A stretch of 51,411 nt of DNA from Scatosoma sp045654025 (GTDB lineage Bacteria > Bacillota > Clostridia > Christensenellales > Borkfalkiaceae). The stretch is from assembly GCA_045654025.1 (NCBI GenBank), contig JAZOMO010000015.1, positions 1 through 51,411 on the forward strand, read 5' to 3'. Below are positions 40,220-47,328 of the stretch, piece by piece (the first letter of the stretch is position 1; each line of letters opens with the position of its first letter). The notes beneath the pieces are model-generated. The model was not told the origin of the DNA, did no database searches, and saw nothing but the letters and a program-made list of their open reading frames with translations. The translations under genes were made by a program, and so were the position numbers.

Positions 40220-41442
40220 CGGCAGAAGAATTGATTTACCAAAGTGAGCAGGCATTGAAGGCGAATTTTGCGCTTGCTGACGAAATTAGTGAATATAACC
40301 AAGAAAAAGTCTTAAAGGCGTTTGCAAAACATTCGATTGCGATTCGCCATTTTAACGGCTCGACGGGCTACGGCTACGGCGACGAAGGGCGTTTCACGCT
40401 CGGTGAAGTGTTTGCCGATTCGATGGGCGCGGAGAGCGGTATCGTTTCTCCTGCCATTTTGTCGGGCACACATGCCTTGGCGGTTGGTCTGTTTGGCGTG
40501 CTTCGCACGGGCGATAGCGTGCTTTGTGTGTCAGGGTTGCCTTACGACACGATTCGTGGCGTAATTTACGGCGAGGGCAACGGCTCGTTGAAGGATTACG
40601 GTATTTCCTTTACCTGCACCGACCTTACCGACGACGGTAAATTTGACAAGGCTAAAATTGCCGAAGATATGCAAAAAATCGGCAAGTCCTTGAAGATGAT
40701 TTACATTCAGCGTTCCCGTGGGTACGAACTCCGTGATGCGTTCACGGTGTCAGAAATCGGTGAAATTTGCGACTTCGTTCGCGCGCAAGGTTTTGAGGGC
40801 TGCATCTTTGTCGATAACTGCTACGGTGAGTTCGTTGAAAAGCAAGAGCCCTGCGACGTCGGCGCAGACGTAGCGGTGGGTTCGCTCATCAAAAACCCGG
40901 GCGGCGGTCTTGCCCCCACGGGTGGCTATATCGTGGGCAAGGAACACTATATCGACCTCATCGGCCGCAGATTGACCGCGCCTTCTATCGGCAACGAAGT
41001 AGGCTCTTATGCATACGGCTGGCGTCTGTTCTATCAAGGCTTATTCCTTGCGCCGCACACCGTCAATCAGGCGATTAAGGGCAGCCTTGTTATCGGCAAA
41101 TGTATGGAAACGCTGGGGTATGAAAACTTCCCGAAGCTGGACAAAACCCCTGCGGACATCACGCGTGCCATTCGCTTTGATACGGCGAAGCAACTTTGCG
41201 ATTTTATCCAGTCGGTACAAGAGGCGTCGCCCGTCGATAGCTTCGTGACCTTAGAGCCTTGGGATATGCCCGGGTATGATAGCAAGGTCATTATGGCGGC
41301 AGGGTGCTTTGTTGAGGGTGCGTCCATAGAATTGTCCGCCGATGCCCCTGTCAAAGAGCCGTATACCGCTTATTTTCAAGGCGGTTTGACCTACGAGCAT
41401 TGTAAATACGCGCTCAAAAAGATACTTGCGAAGCTCCTTTAA
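40216..41442 (+). CDS. ynbB: YnbB-like PLP-dependent protein (methionine gamma-lyase family)
   Basis: A 408-residue fold-type I PLP enzyme of the YnbB/'aluminium resistance' family. The PLP lysine lies in GSLIKNPGGGLAPTGG; upstream is the SGTHALAVGLFGVLRTGD cofactor loop and the FVDNCYGEF aspartate segment. Its reaction has not been established in any relative I know; cystathionine or methionine lyase-like chemistry is suggested by the fold. In Bacillus the order is miaA-hfq-ynbB; here ynbB directly overlaps miaA by 4 bp. Confidence 0.9.
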   Translation: MTAEELIYQSEQALKANFALADEISEYNQEKVLKAFAKHSIAIRHFNGSTGYGYGDEGRFTLGEVFADSMGAESGIVSPAILSGTHALAVGLFGVLRTGDSVLCVSGLPYDTIRGVIYGEGNGSLKDYGISFTCTDLTDDGKFDKAKIAEDMQKIGKSLKMIYIQRSRGYELRDAFTVSEIGEICDFVRAQGFEGCIFVDNCYGEFVEKQEPCDVGADVAVGSLIKNPGGGLAPTGGYIVGKEHYIDLIGRRLTAPSIGNEVGSYAYGWRLFYQGLFLAPHTVNQAIKGSLVIGKCMETLGYENFPKLDKTPADITRAIRFDTAKQLCDFIQSVQEASPVDSFVTLEPWDMPGYDSKVIMAAGCFVEGASIELSADAPVKEPYTAYFQGGLTYEHCKYALKKILAKLL

Positions 41443-41448
41443 GGCGAT

Positions 41449-41485
41449 TCTACGGGGGGTAGAGTAAAAATCAAATAAACTCTAC
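41449..41485. promoter_or_regulatory. Inverted repeats upstream of the XRE gene
   Basis: TCTAC/GTAGA (41449-41463) and GTAGAGT/ACTCTAC (41459-41485, 13-nt loop) share the middle arm, so two alternative pairings exist. No T run follows. Likely an autoregulatory operator or a weak end-of-operon hairpin. Confidence 0.4.
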
Positions 41486-41513
41486 GCTTTAGGGGTGCAA
41501 ATTCCTTTGGTTT

Positions 41514-41522
41514 TGGTATAAG
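41514..41522 (+). promoter_or_regulatory. Extended -10 promoter of the XRE gene
   Basis: TG-G-TATAAG at 41514-41522; the -35 region is poor. The predicted start leaves about 15 nt before ATG 41544, with GAAGG only 3 nt from the start. Confidence 0.45.
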
Positions 41523-41543
41523 ATAGAAGTACGGTGAAGGCAA

Positions 41544-42185
41544 ATGGATCAAGTTAAAATCGGAAAATTTATCGCCGAAATGCGAAAAGAGCAGGGCTTA
41601 ACGCAACGAGAGCTTGCGGAAAAACTGCTAATCAGCGACAAAACGGTATCGAAATGGGAATGTGGCAACGGTTTGCCCGAGGTTTCCTTGATGATGCCGC
41701 TTTGCGAAATTTTGCAGGTTAGCGTCAACGAACTGCTTTCAGGAAAGCGTTTGCATTCTTCCGAATATCAGCAAAATGCGGAGGAAAACTTAATGAAATT
41801 GATTAACGAGAGAGAGCACGCAAAGCGTAGCTTATGGCTGGGGATTATTGCATTTATACCTGCTTTTTTAGCGGGAATTACGCTGATTATGATTGCTGGT
41901 TATTTCGACCTTGAGGTTTGGCAAAGAATCGTGCTGATTGTGATTGCCGTGCTCACGATAGTGGCTGGGATTACGGTTGCGGTTGTTTTGGAAGTGCACA
42001 GCGGAGCGTTTGAATGCGCAAAGTGCGGCAAACGGTTTATGCCGACTACCGCCGCGTATCTTGCAGGCATGCACACGGCTACGCGCAGATATTTGAAATG
42101 CCCCTATTGCGGACAGAGCAGTATGTGCTACCGCCGTTTCTCCTTGGATGAAAACGAGGGAAAAGGCGAAGAAAAATCCGAATAA
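41544..42185 (+). CDS. Membrane-anchored XRE-family regulator with a zinc ribbon
   Basis: A 213-residue protein. The N-terminal ~65 residues are an XRE/Cro helix-turn-helix (QGLTQRELAEKLLISDKTVS, KWECGNGLPEV). Two hydrophobic segments follow (about 96-115 and 124-149). The C-terminal part holds CAKCGKRF and CPYCGQSS, a zinc ribbon, and a charged tail. This order puts both the DNA-binding domain and the ribbon on the cytosolic side, joined by a membrane hairpin. It may sense a membrane or metal/redox signal, but the target is unknown. The inverted repeats just upstream suggest autoregulation. Confidence 0.88.
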   Translation: MDQVKIGKFIAEMRKEQGLTQRELAEKLLISDKTVSKWECGNGLPEVSLMMPLCEILQVSVNELLSGKRLHSSEYQQNAEENLMKLINEREHAKRSLWLGIIAFIPAFLAGITLIMIAGYFDLEVWQRIVLIVIAVLTIVAGITVAVVLEVHSGAFECAKCGKRFMPTTAAYLAGMHTATRRYLKCPYCGQSSMCYRRFSLDENEGKGEEKSE

Positions 42186-42195
42186 TCTTAAAATA

Positions 42196-42226
42196 AAAAC
42201 GGCTACCTAAAATAGGTAGCCGTTTT
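42196..42226. terminator. Bidirectional terminator, XRE gene / ung
   Basis: AAAACGGCTACCTA (42196-42209), 3-nt loop, TAGGTAGCCGTTTT (42213-42226): a perfect 14-bp stem with A and T ends, serving both convergent genes. Confidence 0.95.
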
Positions 42227-42244
42227 GCTTTTTGTTTCGTGAAA

Positions 42245-42913
42245 TTATTTCGTTAAATCCCAGTCGATAGGAGTAATACCTTGCTTTGCAAGGTAGTCGT
42301 TGGTTTTCGTGAAAGGCTTACTCCCGAAAAATCCGTTGTAAGCGGATAAAGGGGAAGGGTGTACGCTTTCGATGATACAATGTTTTTTGCCGTCGATTAG
42401 CGGCTTTTTACTGCGCGCGTTTCCGCCCCAAAGAATGAAGACGACGTTCTCTTTTTGGTCGGAGATGAGCTTAATGACGCTGTCTGTAAACCACGCCCAA
42501 CCGCATTTGGAGTGGGAATTTGCTTGATGCGCCCGAACGGAGAGGGAGGTGTTTAACAGCAACACGCCTTCCTTTGCCCATTTGGTCAAGTTCCCATTCG
42601 TTGGCTTTTTGCAACCGATATCCGATTGCAGTTCCTTGAAGATATTTTCCAGCGATGGCGGGTTGGGGATACCGTCCTGCACGGAAAAACAGAGCCCGTG
42701 AGCCTGCCCTTCGCCGTGATAGGGGTCTTGTCCTAACAGCACGACCTTGACCTTTTCAAAGGGGGTATAACGAAAGCAGTTATACAAATCGTACATATCG
42801 GGATAGACGGTATGCGTGCGGTATTCCTCGATGAGGAATTGCCGTATTTTTTGATAACGCTCGTCTGCGAACAAGGGCGCGAGGCGTTCGTTCCAAGTTC
42901 CTAAATCAATCAT
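42245..42913 (-). CDS. ung: Uracil-DNA glycosylase
   Basis: Family 1 UDG (222 residues, normal length) excises uracil from DNA in base-excision repair. Catalytic water-activating motif GQDPYHGEGQAHGLCFSV, uracil-recognition LLLNTSLSV, and the DNA-intercalating HPSPLSAYNGFFG loop are all intact. It lies 14 bp downstream of mtnN on the same strand and shares its transcript; the join has no known functional meaning. Confidence 0.97.
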   Translation of the reverse strand: MIDLGTWNERLAPLFADERYQKIRQFLIEEYRTHTVYPDMYDLYNCFRYTPFEKVKVVLLGQDPYHGEGQAHGLCFSVQDGIPNPPSLENIFKELQSDIGCKKPTNGNLTKWAKEGVLLLNTSLSVRAHQANSHSKCGWAWFTDSVIKLISDQKENVVFILWGGNARSKKPLIDGKKHCIIESVHPSPLSAYNGFFGSKPFTKTNDYLAKQGITPIDWDLTK

Positions 42914-42927
42914 AAAAACCTGCCGTG

Positions 42928-43584
42928 TTATAATTCTGCAAAGAAAGTGGGAAGGGCTGCCTTCAAGTTCTGCAGGGCGCGCGACTTGTTCGCAAAATAT
43001 TGCTCTGCGGTGCTGCCGCTACCAGCGACGTCGGAAATCGCTTTGACGAGATAGACGGGCAATTCTGCGCAGTAAGCGGCTTGTACGACCGCCGCGCCTT
43101 CCATATCACGAATATCTGCCTCTAATTCCTTTGTCAGCAACGCATAATCCGCCTTGCTGTCGTTAAAGCGGTCTGCCGTGCCCAAACGCTTTTTGGGGAA
43201 ATCCGCTCTAAAATGGTTGGTCGAAAGATAGTTTTCGGTGTATTCGTCCAAAGTCCCCATCTTCGTGCCGTTCAATTCGGTCAGGTCGAAGTCGAACTGT
43301 ACGGCGGCGGCAATCTGGTAGACCGCGCAAAGCTCTGTCCCTTCGTTTAATCCACCTGCCACGCCGAAATTCAGCAGTTTTTCAACGCCAAACTTGCTGA
43401 CAAGCAGTTGCGTACCGAGTGCGGCGTTTACCTTGCCGATACCGCAAATGCAAAGGGCAATATCCCTGCCATACGCCTTGCCGACGTAGACGGTTTTACC
43501 GCTGACGGTCAGCGACCGTTGTACCTGCATTTCCTCTAATAAAATATCTGCTTCGCTCTGCATTGCAATGACTGCACCAATCAT
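42928..43584 (-). CDS. mtnN: 5'-methylthioadenosine/S-adenosylhomocysteine nucleosidase
   Basis: MTA/SAH nucleosidase (218 residues) cleaves the glycosidic bond of methylthioadenosine and S-adenosylhomocysteine, recycling adenine and sulfur. Motifs: the AMQSEADILLEEM start, GIGKVNAALGTQ, FGVAGG, DMEGAAVVQAAY with the catalytic Glu-type and ribose-binding residues, and KAISDVAGSG with the catalytic Asp. The region usually reading SGD-QF appears as GTADRFND, slightly divergent. Good AGGAG site 9 nt from the start; promoter at 43618-43646. Confidence 0.92.
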   Translation of the reverse strand: MIGAVIAMQSEADILLEEMQVQRSLTVSGKTVYVGKAYGRDIALCICGIGKVNAALGTQLLVSKFGVEKLLNFGVAGGLNEGTELCAVYQIAAAVQFDFDLTELNGTKMGTLDEYTENYLSTNHFRADFPKKRLGTADRFNDSKADYALLTKELEADIRDMEGAAVVQAAYCAELPVYLVKAISDVAGSGSTAEQYFANKSRALQNLKAALPTFFAEL

Positions 43585-43617
43585 AATCGTCGACTCCTAT
43601 TCAATGGTTCTATGCAC

Positions 43618-43646
43618 ATTTTACCAAATATTTCACTTTTTTGCAA
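43618..43646 (-). promoter_or_regulatory. Promoter of mtnN-ung
   Basis: On the minus strand TTGCAA (43641-43646), 17-nt spacer, TAAAAT (43618-43623) with an upstream TG. Confidence 0.75.
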
Positions 43647-43676
43647 TTGCTTAAACGGAAAAATGAAAAAATCTTC

Positions 43677-43705
43677 TTGCGTTTTATAAAAAACTGTGAT
43701 AAAAT
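43677..43705 (+). promoter_or_regulatory. Promoter of the C_GCAxxG_C_C gene
   Basis: TTGCGT (43677-43682), 17-nt spacer, TAAAAT (43700-43705) with TG just before it. Confidence 0.75.
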
Positions 43706-43733
43706 TAGGGAAAACCGCATAGGAGATAGTAAG

Positions 43734-44192
43734 ATGACGAGGGCGGAACAAGCAAGAGAATATTTTAAGCAAGGGTACGCTTGCTCGCAAGCGGTGGTTT
43801 TGGCGTTTGCCGACGTAGCAGGGGTAGATGCGGATACGGTATCGAAAATGACCCTGCCCTTGGGCGGTGGTCTTGGCAGACTCCGTCTGACCTGCGGCGC
43901 AGTCAGCGGTATGGCGGTTGCTTACGGTATGATTGAGGCGTTGCCTACCCCCGACGTGCAGAATAAGAAAGAGGTGTACGCTACGGTACAAAAGCTGTGC
44001 GGACAGTTTTCCGCAGAAAACGGCAGTTTAATCTGCGCCGACCTTTTGTCGGGCAACAATCTTTCCGTGACGGTCGGTGGAGAGGCTGAGGCGAGAACGA
44101 ACGAATACTACAAAAAACGCCCGTGCGCGGAGCTTGTCTATCACGCCGCGCAAATTTTAGAAAATTATTTGAAAGAAATCGGTCGCATATAA
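43734..44192 (+). CDS. C_GCAxxG_C_C-family protein
   Basis: A 152-residue member of the small redox-type C_GCAxxG_C_C family. The conserved cysteines appear as YACSQAVVLAF, LGGGLGRLRLTCGAVSG, VQKLCGQF, LICADLL and RPCAELV. Some relatives are predicted to bind metal or to act in redox reactions, and fusions with oxidoreductases exist, but no function is established. The start is ATG 43734 because AGGAG lies 8 nt upstream; a longer reading from 43641 includes the promoter. Ends at the shared terminator at 44197-44227. Confidence 0.85.
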   Translation: MTRAEQAREYFKQGYACSQAVVLAFADVAGVDADTVSKMTLPLGGGLGRLRLTCGAVSGMAVAYGMIEALPTPDVQNKKEVYATVQKLCGQFSAENGSLICADLLSGNNLSVTVGGEAEARTNEYYKKRPCAELVYHAAQILENYLKEIGRI

Positions 44193-44196
44193 TGAA

Positions 44197-44227
44197 AAAC
44201 CGCAGGTTGTGAAAACACCTGCGGTTT
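44197..44227. terminator. Bidirectional terminator before ychF
   Basis: AAACCGCAGGT (44197-44207), 9-nt loop, ACCTGCGGTTT (44217-44227), with A-rich and T-rich flanks, between two convergent genes. Confidence 0.9.
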
Positions 44228-44232
44228 GTCTT

Positions 44233-45348
44233 TTACTTATTGCTCTTGGAAACGTTGAAATAGTATTCAACCACGTCGCCGTCCTGCATGATATATTCCT
44301 TACCTTCCGAACGGACCTTGCCCTTTTCCTTTGCCGCCGCAATCGAGCCAAGCTCTACGAGGATTTCCCAGTTGACAACGTCTGCGCGGATAAAGCCCTT
44401 TTCGAAGTCGGTATGGATTTTACCAGCCGCCTGCGGCGCTTTCGTGCCACGGGTAATCGTCCAGGCTCTCGTTTCCTTTTCGCCTGCGGTGAGGTAGGAA
44501 ATCAAGCCGAGCAGGGCGTAGGACTTTTTAATCAATCTATCAAGACCGCTTTCGCCCAAGCCGAACTCTTCCATGAACACAGCCTTGTCTTCGGGGTCCA
44601 TCTGCGAAAGCTCTTCTTCCGTCTTTGCGCAGATGACAAGCACTTCGCTGCCTTCCGTTGCGGCAAATTCCTTTACCTTGCAAACAAGCTCCAGCTCGTC
44701 TTCTGCCTTGCCCATGTCGTCCTCTTGGATATTTGCGGCATAGATGGTGGGCTTCGTGGTCAAAAGGAAACAGTTTTTCATAAACTCCGTTTCCTCTGCG
44801 GTAAACGGGAAGTTTCTTGCGGGCTTTTCGCTCTCTAAGAACGCATAGAGGCGTTCTAAGAATGCGTATTCCTCAACCGCTTTTTTGTCCTGACCGCCGC
44901 GCGCTTGTACCTTGACACGGTTCATACGGTTTTGTACCGCTTCCATATCCGACATAATCAATTCGAGGTTGATGGTTTCAATGTCGTTTACAGGGTCGAT
45001 GCGGTTTTCTACGTGCGTGATGTTGGAATTTTCAAAGCATCTTACCACGTGTACGATAGCATCTACCTCACGAATGTGAGAAAGGAACTTATTGCCAAGC
45101 CCTTCACCCTTGGATGCGCCTTTAACAAGCCCTGCGATATCGACGAATTCAATCACGGCAGGGGTGACTTTTTTGGAGTTATACAGAGAGGCAAGCTTAT
45201 CCAAGCGTTCATCGGGTACTGCAACGACGCCGACGTTCGGCTCGATTGTGCAGAAGGGATAATTCGCGCATTCCGCGCCTGCGTGAGTAATTGCGTTAAA
45301 CAGAGTGGATTTGCCTACGTTGGGCAATCCTACAACACCAAGTTTCAT
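44233..45348 (-). CDS. ychF: Redox-regulated ATPase YchF
   Basis: YchF/Ola1 (371 residues, normal length) is an Obg-family P-loop protein that prefers ATP and binds ribosomes. G1 is GLPNVGKSTLFN at residues 7-18, then the ANYPFCTIEPNVG switch, and DIAGLVKGASKGEGLGNKFL as G3. A coiled-coil insert precedes a C-terminal TGS domain (FIRADVVNWEILV then EGKEYIMQDGDVVEYYFN). Divergent from argS, with a divergent promoter pair between them. Confidence 0.97.
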   Translation of the reverse strand: MKLGVVGLPNVGKSTLFNAITHAGAECANYPFCTIEPNVGVVAVPDERLDKLASLYNSKKVTPAVIEFVDIAGLVKGASKGEGLGNKFLSHIREVDAIVHVVRCFENSNITHVENRIDPVNDIETINLELIMSDMEAVQNRMNRVKVQARGGQDKKAVEEYAFLERLYAFLESEKPARNFPFTAEETEFMKNCFLLTTKPTIYAANIQEDDMGKAEDELELVCKVKEFAATEGSEVLVICAKTEEELSQMDPEDKAVFMEEFGLGESGLDRLIKKSYALLGLISYLTAGEKETRAWTITRGTKAPQAAGKIHTDFEKGFIRADVVNWEILVELGSIAAAKEKGKVRSEGKEYIMQDGDVVEYYFNVSKSNK

Positions 45349-45395
45349 CTTTTCAATACGTCCTTTTCAAAAAATTCGCACAATTTTTCTTGTAT

Positions 45396-45424
45396 ATTAT
45401 AATATAAAATCAAAAAATAATCAA
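45396..45424 (-). promoter_or_regulatory. Promoter of ychF
   Basis: On the minus strand TTGATT (45419-45424), 17-nt spacer, TATAAT (45396-45401). The leader is about 40 nt. Confidence 0.75.
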
Positions 45425-45431
45425 ATTAAAC

Positions 45432-45460
45432 TTGCCTAAAAATGAAAAATATGTTAATAT
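45432..45460 (+). promoter_or_regulatory. Promoter of argS
   Basis: TTGCCT (45432-45437), 17-nt spacer, TAATAT (45455-45460) with TG upstream. The leader is only about 40 nt, so no T-box element is present. Confidence 0.7.
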
Positions 45461-45505
45461 TATTTGGAAAAAAATGAAATTTTCGCGAAAAATATAGGTG
45501 AGAGT

Positions 45506-47191
45506 ATGGATTACAAGAAATATATTGCCGAAAAATTAGTGGTAGAGGGCGTAAGCGTAGAGGAAATTTACGAAAGTATCGCTCTGCCCCCGAATACGGA
45601 GATGGGGGATTATGCGCTTCCTTGCTTTAAGTTTGCAAAGGTGCTTCGCAAAAGCCCCGTAATGATTGCAGAGGCGCTGAAGACAAGCTTTGAAACGGAC
45701 GACGTCGTGTCCGAGGTTTCTGCCGTCAACGGGTATTTGAATTTCAAAATTAACAAGAGCGGTTTGGTGTCGCAGACATTGGAAAAGATTTTTGCCGAGG
45801 GTGATCGCTACGGCGCATCGGGTGAGGGGGCAGGAAAGTCTATCTGTATCGACTATTCGTCCATCAACATTGCAAAGCCTTTCCATATCGGGCATCTTTC
45901 GACGACTGTTTTGGGTGGTGCCCTGTACCGCATCATGAACTTCCTTGGCTACAAGGCGATCGGTATCAACCACTTGGGCGACTACGGTACGCAGTTTGGT
46001 AAGCTGATTTCTGCCTATAAACGTTGGGGCGTTCGCGATGAAATTGAAAAGGGCGGTATTCGCGCTTTGAACGAGCTGTACGTTCGTTTCCACCGTGAGG
46101 CGGAAGAACACCCCGAATACGAAGACGAAGCGCGTGCTTATTTCAAACGTATCGAAGAAAAGGACGAGGAGTGTTTGGAGCTTTTCCATTGGTTTAAGGA
46201 ACTCACCTTAAAAGACGTACAAAAGATCTACGAACTTCTTGACATTCACTTCGATTCCTACAACGGCGAGAGCTTTTTCTCCGACAAAATGGGCCCGATT
46301 GTTTCCGAATTAAAAGAAAAGGGACTGCTCATCGAGAGCCGCGGAGCGCAGGTCGTTGACCTTGAAGAATACGGCATGACCCCTTGCATGATTTTGAAAT
46401 CGGACGGCACTTCGCTGTACGCTACCCGTGATATGGCGGCGGCGCAGTACAGAAAGGACAACTATGACTTTGAAAAATGCTTGTACGTCGTTGCTTATCA
46501 GCAGAACTTGCACTTTAAGCAATTCTTCAAGGTGCTTGAATTGATGGGCAAGGAATGGGCGAAGGACCTCGTGCACGTTGCCTACGGTATGGTTTCGTTG
46601 GAAGAGGGTACGATGTCCACCCGTAAGGGCAACGTCGTGTTTTTGGAAGACGTTATTGCAAAATGTATCGAAAAGGCGTATGCTATCATCGACCAAAAGA
46701 ATCCCAACCTCGAAAACAAAGAGGATGCGGCAAAGAAAGTGGGCGTTGGCGCGGTCATCTTCGGCGCATTGTACAACAGCAAAATTAAGGATATCGTGTT
46801 CTCCTATGATAAGGTGCTGAACTTCGAGGGTGAAACCAGCGTATACGTGCAATATACTTGCGCCAGAGCAAATTCCGTCCTGCAAAAGGGCGGCGTGCCG
46901 ACTAGTTACGAAATCCCCGAACTTTCCATGGCGGAAATCGACCTTGTAAAGGCGCTTGCGGACTTCCCTCAGACGGTGAAGGATGCGGCGGAGAAATACG
47001 AACCCTCGTATATTGCTCGCTTTGCGGTAGACGTCGCGCAGAAGTTCAACAAGTTCTACTTCGACTGTAAGATCTTGTCCGCTGAGGAAGAAAAGACCAG
47101 AACCTTCCGTCTTGCATTGACGGCGGCAACTTTGCAGACCTTGAAGAACGCCTTTGCGCTTTTAGGTATCGGTATTCCCGACAAAATGTAA
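45506..47191 (+). CDS. argS: Arginyl-tRNA synthetase
   Basis: ArgRS (561 residues) charges tRNA-Arg. It has the N-terminal Add1 domain, the class I HIGH motif in NIAKPFHIGHLSTTVLGG near residue 128, the INHLGDYGTQFGKL arginine-specific segment, and a KMSKS region replaced by GTMSTRKGNVVFLED, as is common in ArgRS. A C-terminal DALR anticodon-binding domain ends the protein. The start is ATG 45506 with AGGTGAG upstream; a longer reading from 45464 would begin before the likely transcription start. Confidence 0.97.
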   Translation: MDYKKYIAEKLVVEGVSVEEIYESIALPPNTEMGDYALPCFKFAKVLRKSPVMIAEALKTSFETDDVVSEVSAVNGYLNFKINKSGLVSQTLEKIFAEGDRYGASGEGAGKSICIDYSSINIAKPFHIGHLSTTVLGGALYRIMNFLGYKAIGINHLGDYGTQFGKLISAYKRWGVRDEIEKGGIRALNELYVRFHREAEEHPEYEDEARAYFKRIEEKDEECLELFHWFKELTLKDVQKIYELLDIHFDSYNGESFFSDKMGPIVSELKEKGLLIESRGAQVVDLEEYGMTPCMILKSDGTSLYATRDMAAAQYRKDNYDFEKCLYVVAYQQNLHFKQFFKVLELMGKEWAKDLVHVAYGMVSLEEGTMSTRKGNVVFLEDVIAKCIEKAYAIIDQKNPNLENKEDAAKKVGVGAVIFGALYNSKIKDIVFSYDKVLNFEGETSVYVQYTCARANSVLQKGGVPTSYEIPELSMAEIDLVKALADFPQTVKDAAEKYEPSYIARFAVDVAQKFNKFYFDCKILSAEEEKTRTFRLALTAATLQTLKNAFALLGIGIPDKM

Positions 47192-47202
47192 GAAAACAAT
47201 CT

Positions 47203-47233
47203 ATGCTCTCCGAGAAATCGGGGAGCATTTTTT
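47203..47233 (+). terminator. Terminator after argS
   Basis: ATGCTCTCCGA (47203-47213), GAAA loop, TCGGGGAGCAT (47218-47228), then T run. Strong. Confidence 0.93.
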
Positions 47234-47270
47234 GTCGAAAAAACTTTTAGGAAAAATTTTCAAAAAACTA

Positions 47271-47299
47271 TTCCATTTTGCGTTTGAATATGTTATGAT
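47271..47299 (+). promoter_or_regulatory. Promoter of helD
   Basis: Weak -35 TTCCAT (47271-47276), 17-nt spacer, TATGAT (47294-47299) with an upstream TG (extended -10). Confidence 0.5.
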
Positions 47300-47328
47300 T
47301 ATATGGTATACCAAATGAGGTGCGACAA

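Noticed and set aside
45400..45506. T-box leader for argS
   Set aside because: The leader is only about 40 nt, with no specifier hairpin or T-box sequence.
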